Shown here one piece after another: positions 54,188 through 64,000 of a stretch of 64,000 bases of DNA (within the stretch, counting starts at the first letter, position 1; the number at the start of each line of letters is the position of its first letter). A program made the translations under genes and the position numbers. Source of the DNA: Membranipora membranacea (Eukaryota > Bryozoa > Gymnolaemata > Cheilostomatida > Membraniporidae). The notes beneath the pieces are model-generated. The model did not search any database. It was not told where the DNA came from and was given only the letters and a program-made list of their open reading frames with translations. The stretch is taken from the NCBI GenBank assembly GCA_914767715.1, contig OU612072.1, positions 15,686,001 through 15,750,000 of the forward strand, in the 5' to 3' direction.

Positions 54188-54376
54188 CGACTGAATTAAA
54201 ACACTACCCAAGATACAGCAGGAGATTCACAATTACAAATGCTCAAGAACACGGATACACTGCTGGGATGTTTGCTGATGCCGGCCAATTTAACAAAGAC
54301 AAAATCTGATGCCTCAATCATTCTACGACCACTTAGATTGGCCCTCCAGAAGATGGCCTGTAGACCTTAGGCACTA
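54188..54376 (+). pseudogene. Frameshifted copy of the exon at 16765
   Basis: Same exon as 16765-16955, but GACAAACATC has become GACAAAATC near 54301, a one-base loss that creates a TGA within two codons. Only copy A could still encode this C-terminus. Confidence 0.8.
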
Positions 54377-55691
54377 AAGCTATAATTGCGCCTCCCCATA
54401 TTTGGTAATATCATATTGAAGGTCTCAGTCTAATTAAGAGCACCATGGCATTTTAGTAAAGCTAATGGTTGCCACTGAGTCCATAGGTTGCCATGGTGCT
54501 CCTCAGTAGACTGAGACCAAGGTGATACGATGTATGGGGAGACGCAACTAAAGCTTTTTTAAAGATAGTTTGTATAGCCGCATAATTGGACAGCCAATAT
54601 TTTGGAGAAATTTCATAATTCATGATATGAGCTATTGTTTTTACGAAAAGTATCAACGTCTCACAAACCGCAGATGAATTGTTGTGTTCAACGATAACTT
54701 ATGTAGTTATCAAGTCTGACCATTTAATTGGCAATGTGAACTAACGTTAAATTAAATTTATTATGACACAACTTTTGTTTGTCGTTACATACTTGTGAGT
54801 CCTAGTAGTAAGTAGTCCTAGTAGTAGCAAATTTGAATGATATGTGACGTTTCTGAAGTGATTTTACTGTTTTCGATTTTATTTTTGTTGTCAAGCTCAA
54901 ATTTGTTTTGACATTTTAATGGTGAATAAAGACATAGCAAAGCAACTACTGATTATTTATCAACAAACTTTAATACATGATTCATCATGAGACTGGGATG
55001 ACAAGGTCCTGTGTCAAATATATTTTAGTTAGAATTTTTTTTTATATCACCATAATTATAAAACAACTATTCAATGGAGGAAAGTAGGAATGGCTGACGT
55101 TGTGGTCCATATAATTGAGAAAATGAGTAAACAATGATGTGATAGAAGAACTGGAAGCTTAGGGGCTGTGTGGAGCACTGGGAGATCCCCCCTCCTCTCT
55201 ATCATTTAAAACAAGTTCAACTGAATTAATCAAAGGTTCTTTCTAGTTAAAATAAATGATTTGGCATTCAGATAAAAACTCAAGCCAGAGCATCTCGTTG
55301 CCATAATAACGAATTCAAATAGTGCAGCCATAGTTTAGTCACAACTTTGCTTGCCACATGAATCTGTTCTCTCATCGTATTTCTTATTGAGAAGACATGA
55401 AGAAGTCAACACCAGATCAGCGTAAGCTCCAATATCTGTCTTAGTTGGATAGACAACCCTGATCAACAATAGAAACAGAAAATAGTTGTGTTACTGCTGA
55501 GTTTTATTCACACAAAGTGCCCGGATTTGGAGTTGCTCCCTCTCCAATGTTGGATGGGGGGCAACTCTGAATGGATCAAATTGATCTATACATGGTAAGC
55601 TTGACTTGGAACCTGATAAGCATTCGTTGTCGGAGTACACACAAGATATCAAAATAAAACTATACTCAGCTATTAATATTTCTATTTGAGA

Positions 55692-56089
55692 GGTCTTAAT
55701 TGACCGCCCAATTCAACGGGCGCAGGCGCGCCAGAGCAAGAGCGCGGGTGGCTTGTGTGGGGTTGGATACCCGATACCCTTGCACCACCTCCCCTCTCAA
55801 GCTACTCTTATTTCGATGAGGCAGAGAGGGATCTTTATACACTTCGCAGTTGGCCTTTCTTTATAAGCAGGCTGCATAAGCATCACTCACGGTGGTACCC
55901 TAGACATGACAAGCATATGTAGAATCGGATATCTGCTCTCTTCTAAGAGGCTGTCTGTCAGTCTCTTCTTCAAATCTTTGGGTATTTCCGTAACTGTGCC
56001 ATCAAACGTGACATCAGTCGACCAGGTGACTGTCAGAGTATCATTCTCACAGGTCAGCTTGGCCTGAGAACCAACTTGTGGGCTGCAGT
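55692..56089 (-). pseudogene. Copy of the Ig-like exon and 3' frame
   Basis: Counterpart of 18274-18667 with a few substitutions (for example TGC to CGC in the 3' frame). It keeps the same acceptor and the same frame problems. Its upstream exons would lie beyond 57.6 kb, where I find none. Confidence 0.5.
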
Positions 56090-56758
56090 CTACAAATCAT
56101 AACCGCAACAATGTTTGTACGGCACTTATATCCATCAATGAACGCCAAAAGAAGACTGCCAACAAATCAGACTACGGTCAATAGCTAGCCTGTCTTGACA
56201 AGTTTTGATCAATAGTGGGTGGGAGGAGCTGTCTTTCCAGACAACAAATTGATTAGTGTTTTTATTGAGTTATCTATCCGATTGATCGTCCTCTCGATTT
56301 TTGAGATCGCAAGCTGACAAGCTTTGTTCGGTGGTGGGTTCGGTAAGGGTAACAGTCAATAGCATACAGTCATTTTAAACTGCGTTTCAAAATCATCTTG
56401 TTTTTCTATTTTCAATTACCTAGATATACACAGCCATTGGGAGAAGACACTTCTGTATTGCAATCTGTTTCTGTTGCACTAGGAAAGTCGAATCACCATG
56501 GCAACCAACAAAATCACCACTGCTTTGAATTTTGGGTGTGATTGGCACAAATTTTAGATCGATGTCAGGGTGATGTGATGTGGGTAAAGGTAGGGAATTT
56601 GATAGAAAGACAATGGAACATATTGTGACGTAACTTGATTGGTATGACTATGACTTTGACCAATTGATCTTAAATACCTCCCATCGACTTTAGATAGCAG
56701 TCTTACACTCAGAATGTAATCTAATTACACGAAAGCAAGCAAAATTAGCACCAGGCAG

Positions 56759-56929
56759 CGTCAAAGTTTACACCACCTCAGAAAAATTTGAACACTAGAG
56801 ACATGCTGGATATTCAGTTTTAACTAAACCAAGTAGCTACAGTCTTCGTCACTTAAGTTTACTCTGCTAAATCTGGCATTTTTGCGGGGGGGGGGGGGGG
56901 CGGGGAGTTGGTTGATGAACTGCCCTATG
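56759..56929. other. 171-bp segment present only in copy B
   Basis: Inserted between CCAGGCAG and CAAAATATAT, which are contiguous in copy A. It contains a long G homopolymer (56886-56900). No clear target duplication; origin unknown. Confidence 0.7.
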
Positions 56930-57486
56930 CAAAATATATCAGGTAACCAATACTCTTAACAGCAAAGATTAGGGTTCAATTATTTAGCAATAATTCTTGT
57001 AACCAAAGCACTTACTGTGATGACATATTTCCTTTATCTGGTTGACGTTGCTATTAGCTAGGTGTGTAAGAGTGGCGAGAGAGACCTTTTTACTTAGTAC
57101 TGTACATTTTATGCCATACCTAGCCACCAGTTCTAACCGTCTCTCCAGCAGAGAGTCTAAAATGCATATAATTGATTATTGATAATATAGATCTGTAATA
57201 TGGTTTAAATCTAATCGAAAAGGGACATTTTTACACTGTTTTATGCACCGAATTTTGTGGGAACTGTTTTCGAAGAGTTCCCCCTCTACATTTCTTTGTG
57301 GTACTCAGTTTCAATAAATTCACACTCATTTCTAACGCTACATCCTACTGTACTATAGATTTTATAATATACAGTTTAGTCGCAAATAGCAAACAGTATG
57401 CAAACTTGTCCTACCAAATTAAAGAAATTATGCTGTTCCAAATGGGCACTAATAAACTGCCGCTGGCGACGAGTGTTGTAAGACAT

Positions 57487-57560
57487 GTGGCAGGTGCCGT
57501 ATGGCAGGTGCCGTATGGCAGGTGCCGTGTGGCAGGTGCCGTGTGGCAGGTGCTGTATGG
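57487..57560. repeat. 14-bp minisatellite expanded in copy B
   Basis: GGCAGGTGCCGTAT occurs about five times in tandem; copy A has a single unit at 20594-20607. Confidence 0.9.
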
Positions 57561-60500
57561 GACATGTCATACTCTGCTGGTTTAAGGTAATTTATGAGTT
57601 ACGGCTTATCTCCCCCACGTTGTGTACAATTTTCCTATCTGCCTCTCCAGCATTTTTGTATATATTATCATCTAGCGAAAAACATTTAGCCCCCTCTGTA
57701 ATTCTCTTACCTTATTTTTTTTATTCATACCAATCTACTCGTTAGAAAAAGCCGAACAAGGATCAAAATGTTTTTCTAAGAAAAATTAATTTTATTGCAA
57801 GCTACACCAGGAAAACGTATTACATTATAATTCTATATAAGCACCCGCTAGCAGACTTATAAGACAGACCTGCCATTGAAATCGGTCAAGCGTATCAAAC
57901 TGATACAGTGCAGGATGGTTGAAGCTCATAGACTCAATATGAAATATACGCTGAATATTAAACGGAGTATTATCAACTTTGTGACCAGTCTGGGTTTACT
58001 CAGCAACTGGTAACTGGGTAATTAATGAGATGTCTCTCTATAACCCCTCTCGCAAATAACTGTAGTAGTACATGTAGCCTAATTAGTGTAGTGAAATGTA
58101 GTGTAATTGCAGAAGCTGATACTGCCCACTGGAATGTGTGGGAGCACAATATTTCTGGATTTATTATTTGCAAGCAGCCTATTGTCACGTCCAACAAAAT
58201 GCAAGACACACATATCAGTATACCTCAGGCAAATGAGACGGAGGGCTCGTTCAGTCCTCAACTGCAAGCAGGAAACCAGACGTCAGGATAGAATTTGAAG
58301 ATTTGCTTGATGATGCAATGAATGATGAGATATAGGCTAGTAAATAAACAACAACTTGCTGAGATTGAGAATGTTCCTGCAGTAGAGCAACTATGCTCCC
58401 GTCGTATTGCCAGTAGAGTAAGTACCATTTCAATGTATAAATAAATACTTCTATTGGCAACTAAAGTCGTCGTATTGGAGATATTTTGCACTCAGTGCCA
58501 GAAAAAAATAGCAACAGAAAAACCAGAAAGGAAATTGAATAGAATATCATTAACGTTGTTGATCATGTATATAACATATCGTTGAATAGCAATAAAGGAT
58601 GTTGACAATTTCATTTAAAGTACATCAACCACCCCAATGACGGGTCAGGTGTGTTCCAATTACAAATAAATAGCCAAAAATGCTATCTGAGTGAAATGAA
58701 GAGGTGTGTCCCCGTTCACAAACCACTCACTGCTAGATGGAGCTGTAGGCTTTGTATCCTGAGTGAGCAATATGGAACTGAATGTTTCTAATTGAATAAC
58801 CAAATAGTTCTGAGGTCAAGTGATTCTGATGATGAGAGCCTCACGCAAGCCTCATTTATTCTCAATGTATGCCTCCCTACCATCAACACTAAAACATATT
58901 GAATAACGACTGGGAATTATTTGACCCACAGGTGAATATCACGCACTTCAATTTTGCAAGAGTTCTGGGAGTAGGTTATCATAAAATCTCTGACAAAAAC
59001 AACAGGGCAAAACCAAAAAAAAGCTAATCCGATGGCGTCTTGTGTTCCATCGAAAATATGTGTACGATAAACTTCGTGCCCTAGAGGATTGCACTATTGG
59101 TAGGGGATTTGCTATTTCAAGCAAATGTACTCTCCAAAATTACTTTATATAGGCTCCCACCACAGCTAGGCAGATAATCACGCTAGCTAACATTGAGTCC
59201 TCTCACCTAGTTAGATGGAGGTGGAGATGGTTAGGTGGATGTTTTGTGGCTTGTTGCTAGTTGCCTTTATTAATTTCTTCTATCTTTAGAATGATAAGAT
59301 ATAGTATACAGTTCACTGCTGGAGGATATTGAATGTCAGGGAAACTATGAATGAGCACAGATTCTATCTTCAACAGACTAATTACAAACAGCCTATATGT
59401 ATACTACTGCCCTCTTTTGAAGGCAATAGCAGACACCAGAATATTACTTGTCCCCTCAAATGTTCGAGAAGATCAGATGCCGAGTAACTAGCTTCTGGAG
59501 GCCTCGATTGAGAAAGTAACCGTGGTTGAGCAATCATGCTCTTCATGCCTATAAAGTAAGTATCACATCAATCCAGGTTGTACCTTAACCTATCTAAGGA
59601 CACCGAGGCATAACCCAATCTTTTTTAAATCAGTTGTATTGCCTTCTGCAATTAGTCAAGGTTTTCGTATCAAATATTATTGTGTTGTGGATAATGAGAT
59701 TATTGCATAATTTTCTGGCCACTGGGCTGGATGGTCATGGCCATGATAAATGGTCGCTCTGCACATTATGTCTCATAGCTGTCTTTCTCATAAATTCAGT
59801 CTCTCAAACAAAAAAGAATTCCATAAAAAGCTTACACAGCTAAGAGCATCTAGTGAAAGATTTACATTGTGCAACGTTTCGATCCCAGTATTGGTAACAT
59901 GCCATTTTTCGTGTTTTTATATGTCATACGTTATGGGAAGACACTAGGCTAAGCCCACAGCAGAAGGATTTTTTTGTCTCAGCGGTACTGTGTTAATTGT
60001 GTTTGTTGGCCTTATTTAGTTGACCAATAAACTGTCACACAACAGTAGGTGAAAACGGTGTAGTAAACATCTCATGCCCATGGTAAAGTGTACTCAATAA
60101 CTACCGTGGTATCGGTTATGTGATGCTACCTCCTCAACATTCCATTCTCAGATATGATAAGTCCTGTAGCAAAGATGACAAATTTGATGCTTTCATACAA
60201 GTCATGGCAAAAGTTTTGTTAAGGCAAAATCAGCATAATTAAGGGTTTGTCTGTGATTACATGGTAATGTTGGTCCCAAGAATGCCAAGCTCTTTAGACA
60301 CTGGAAAACAATTGCATCAATATTTTATATCCTTGAAAAGTAATCGCCGGAGCAAAACCTCACCTTTTTGCACACAGCTAAATTCAAAGCTAGCTAACAT
60401 TTACTCAGCATCTTGAATTTATATAGAACGACACTAATTTAGTACTTGCTAACATTAAGTCACCCCGTTTGGGGGGAGGGGGGGTATTGATACTGGACAT

Positions 60501-62477
60501 TGGCAAATTATACATGTTTGTAACTCCAGATGCCTTAGCCCTTTGCTAGCTGAACTCGAGCTCGTAGCTAGTATTAATCCGTCAACAATTTACAATTACT
60601 TTGTGTGCTTGTTATCTTAAGTAATGGGGTAGGAATAGACAGATTTGTAGCCAGGGATGATATGCCCATGGTGCATTATATTTCTAGGGTTTTGCAACCA
60701 AAATCAAGCTATGCCCATCAGACTTGGATACACAGGTTATTCGTAGACTAAGGTCTGATCAATCTACTTGTGTTTGAATTTGTGTTACCACTAGAAACAT
60801 ACGAATGCTCTAGACTGGAATGTACAAGCTAGAAAGTTTCCTTATTTATTCAGAGCATTCCTCACGGCGCAGCGACACTGATCTATCCACTTAGTGGTAG
60901 CATTGCAATGATTTTGTATGCAAGTGAATTGAGATATTGATGGTTACTGTACGCTCAGACTTAGAATGTGGTTGATAATGCCACTGACTCATATTTAGCC
61001 AAATAACAGTATTTCAACAGTGGAATACAAATAAATCTATAAATCTGTAAACATTTCAACTGTTCACATAGTTATCCCATCTGTTCTTGTGGTACCAAAG
61101 AGTTTACTGCAGAGACCACAGCTTGACCACAGCTTGACCACAGCTTGACAGCTGTGACATTAAATCATAGTCTCTGATAAAACATCGTTTCAAATTTAGC
61201 TGCAGGTATATTAGGCATTGTTAATTGGCCACAGAACTCTATCAGAGACTTGCCGAAGATTCTCAAACAGTATCCATCTTGCTATACTAACAAGGCGAGA
61301 CGTAACTGAAGCAAGGTGTAAAAGAACTCTTTTACTCCTTGACTGAAGCAAGGCCGAACAGGGAATGACTTTTTATTGCAGTGGTTTATTTTCTGTCTGA
61401 CAGAAAAAAGGACAACACTACTTAACATTACACTTCTTTTCTTCATTTGCAGGATTTGTTCGGTGCGATAGCTACCTAGCTACTCATCATTCTATTTGAG
61501 ATGGTATATCGTCTTGAGTTCTCTCCTGTTTTACATTATGAAGCTTTCGTCAACAGGAAAAGAGATGGCGACACAGTTGTAGGCTAGGCAGGCATTCCAA
61601 TCTGATCAAAATCAACCCAAAATGGGTTTAATTCATAGACTGGTTTAATTAAAATTACATACATATTTCATATTCATATTACATTACATATTGTTACATA
61701 TAATAATTACATCAAGAGGAGCCTGCTCTGACTCTAAAGTTATATATTCCAGCTCTCTAACTGCAAATAAAATATTAGGGATGTGTTTATTGACAGAGAA
61801 GCGTTACTAAATTGTGCACCAGCATGAATAGAAAGTAAAATAATCAATTTCGCTTGGATCTGAAAGTTATGCAGTGAATTCAAGCCTTGTCACCGTGGCC
61901 GTCTCTGTTTCGAGTGTTGAGCCTTGTCACCCGCCTACCAAGAAGCCGTGTGACAAGGCTAGATAGATCATACAACAATTAACTGAAGGTTCATCTCCCC
62001 AAGCTGTCTTAGAATGGTGCATAATTGACCTACACTGATTTTCAATTGTATTATTATGGATGTTTTTTTATTAGTTTTATGTGTCTGTGTGCATGATAAT
62101 GAAATAATAAAATCAGAAGGAAAAGTGAATCACCGGTTTCTGAGCTGAATTATAAGGTTGATCTTTGTCTAGTGCATGTGATCACTGTGGGAATGAAGCT
62201 TTTCTTTTGTTTTAATGTGCGTCTGTTATCAATGGAACAAATTCCCAACGCTGAGTTGCTGACAATTTAAAATTCAAAGATAGATAGCAGGTTGAGATTT
62301 GGTCAGTTTGAGGATGAAATGTTTACAGGTTTGAGAACAATGCTCAGTTTGTACGTGAATAAATCATAAGATTTAATTGGAATTGATACCTTCACACAGT
62401 GTAGTTAAGGTCAGATCGTTGTCCAAGATGAGAAGTTTTGAAGCTTTTACCTCAAATACAAAAATCCTCTCCCAACC

Positions 62478-62535
62478 TGGGATTAGAACCTAGGAACTTG
62501 TGCATGCGAAACCAAAGCAATACCCCTGAGCTATA
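62478..62535 (-). repeat. tRNA-derived SINE or tRNA-like remnant
   Basis: On the minus strand, TATAGCTCAGGGGTATTGC (A box) precedes GGTTCTAATCCC (B box) by about 35 bp. The acceptor stem is not evident, so a functional tRNA is unlikely. Confidence 0.5.
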
Positions 62536-63122
62536 CGTGAATGACTAAACATTACCGCATATACATTATCAATTGACAAATTGTTCTGTTTTGGCACAGT
62601 TCCAACATGCTATCACAAGAGCAAATACACAGCATAACGTCCAAGTGATGATCTCCATACAAGTACTTGTGGTTAGAGCATAATAGCGATGAATAACTAT
62701 GATATGAAACTTAGGCTATGAAGTATTTTGTGAGCAGTGACATTGAAACATATTTGCTTTGTCTGGCAAACTGTGGTATGATACCGGAGACTATTATCCA
62801 TAGTCTCTGATGCTACTACGAGCAAGCAGTGACCATTAAACTAAGATACCAATCTTCAATCGACAAAAAATAATCAAACAGTTTTCCTACCCGGTGATGG
62901 TGTTGCCTTGACTCCAGCCAAGGTTGTGGCTAAATAAAATGCACAGCCTAGCAGCAAACAATTAGTGGCAGGCCAGTCATAGGTATATGGTATCAAAAAT
63001 ACTGAACCCCTTTCCCCTTGTCTAGTCAGACTTACATGCCAAACCTCATGGTAAATCTAAACTACATGACAAATGATAATCCCTCATATCACCATCTCCT
63101 ATCATCAGAGTTAACATAGACG

Positions 63123-63239
63123 AAGCTTGGTCCATTTGCCTGCATTCCATGTCGCTCTCAATCCACTGGTCATGCCACAGGCCTGCCGCGTAACCAGTGG
63201 AAGGGAGCAACAGGAATGCAGACAATTGGATTAATCTTG
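63123..63239. repeat. GTTGCTCCC palindromic repeat, copy 3
   Basis: The clearest member: AAGCTTGGTCCATTTGCCTG and CATTCC at left pair with GGAATGCAGACAATTGGATT at right; the arms are about 50 bp. Confidence 0.75.
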
Positions 63240-64000
63240 TTCTAGAGTTAACATGACAAAACTAAATCTGAATCAAAACTCGAGAATATCGTTGTCTGAC
63301 TCTATAATACTAAGATTTATTTGCTGAATATGGAGAAAATAGAATAGTGAATATGGATAAAAAACTATATATATATTATATACTTCTAGAGAAAATTTAG
63401 CTAAATAACTGGCAGTACCTGCTAATAAGGAAGTCATGGTAATATAATAAGTTGCAAAACCATTTTCACATTTTCATTGAGCAAGTTTTGTAAGACAGCT
63501 AACATCAAGCAAAGAATACACAGCCTTATCCCTTGTAGAAGCGTCTTTTATGCAACAAAATTACGGCCACTTGCAAAAAAACAGAGCCAGGCATAGGGAG
63601 TGGGAGTCGTTCGAGCAGCATCCTGAGATGAAGTCATTCATCGGGGAGCACTGTAAAGGCTTTGTTTAGGCGATAGAGTAATCGATCTTGGCTCTAGCAT
63701 GGTACTGTTTTTTCAAATCGCAATAGGTCCAGTCATATAAGATGTCCACTAAAATCTATATCTATAAAAAACAACATCATACAAGGAATTACCTCACCAG
63801 TTGATTAAACAATATGCAGAAAAATTCTCATTTTCTCAAAATTCTCATGGCATTGCATTGACCATTGGACTACACACAGTATTTGTTGTAATTTAGATCA
63901 GGTTATGATTGATTGGCGTTTACAAGCTGACTGATTTATTTTGTTTTAGCTACAGGATATAAAGATGACTTCGATTCATAAAGCAATGATGAGGAAAACA

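Larger units (their letters stand above)
52852..57571. repeat. Segmental duplication, copy B
   Basis: Same orientation as copy A (12829-20620), beginning near CCTGCTCTTTTGCACTTATC and ending GGGACATGTCATA in both. It lacks the 2.23-kb transposon and two other copy-A segments, and has its own 171-bp insert at 56759-56929 and an expanded 14-bp minisatellite. Confidence 0.92.
57572..64000. other. Apparently non-coding right end of window
   Basis: No exon with family features on either strand. It holds a 14-bp tandem (GACCACAGCTT, near 61117-61150), a palindromic repeat at 63123-63239, a small inverted repeat GCCTTGTCAC/GTGACAAGGC at about 61884-61958, and a tRNA-like remnant at 62478-62535. Confidence 0.5.

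Noticed and set aside
57298-57585. 95-aa plus-strand frame rich in AGAVWQVPYG repeats
   Set aside because: It is the 14-bp minisatellite read through; copy A has no equivalent.

Overview
The window looks like nuclear DNA of an invertebrate animal: AT-rich, sparse genes split by GT-AG introns, many short palindromic repeats, LINE fragments and tRNA-derived repeats. The gene content (an invertebrate-type TIR gene, a secreted propeller-like gene, an animal Polinton) fits a sponge, cnidarian or similar phylum, but I cannot name the species. Nothing looks prokaryotic.

Layout. 73-3441 (+): C-terminal exons of a small-GTPase-like protein with a long Ser-rich tail. 6743-11529 (+): a six-exon gene for a TIR-SAM protein whose introns hold a LINE fragment, a hAT-like element and a 16-bp minisatellite. 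12.4-13.0 kb: decayed copies of the first TIR-gene exons. 12.83-20.62 kb: segmental duplication copy A; copy B is at 52.85-57.57 kb. Copy A carries a 2.23-kb DNA transposon (14101-16330) that copy B lacks, so copy B preserves the empty site. 18.3-22.6 kb and 41.2-50.0 kb (-): exons of one or two secreted or receptor-like genes with a signal peptide, propeller-like segments, Thr/Ser-rich stalk and small phase-1 domain exons; several 3' exons are damaged.

The centrepiece is 22707-40419: a complete 17.7-kb Polinton/Maverick (endogenous adintovirus-like element) with 130-bp terminal inverted repeats differing at about two positions and a perfect 6-bp target duplication (GATGCC). Its right half, all minus strand and tightly packed, encodes two conserved structural or unknown proteins, a chromodomain integrase, penton-like minor capsid protein, small basic pVI/pX-like protein, double-jelly-roll major capsid protein and adenain-like protease. 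Its left half, mostly plus strand, encodes small membrane or zinc proteins, a spliced FtsK/HerA packaging ATPase, a nine-coding-exon 441-residue protein of unknown function, and a 1405-residue protein-primed DNA polymerase. No core gene is visibly broken, so the element is either recent or still able to move or form particles. Reading-frame phases on both sides suggest it sits in an intron of the minus-strand host gene.

57.6-64 kb is apparently non-coding with only short repeats and a tRNA-like SINE remnant.
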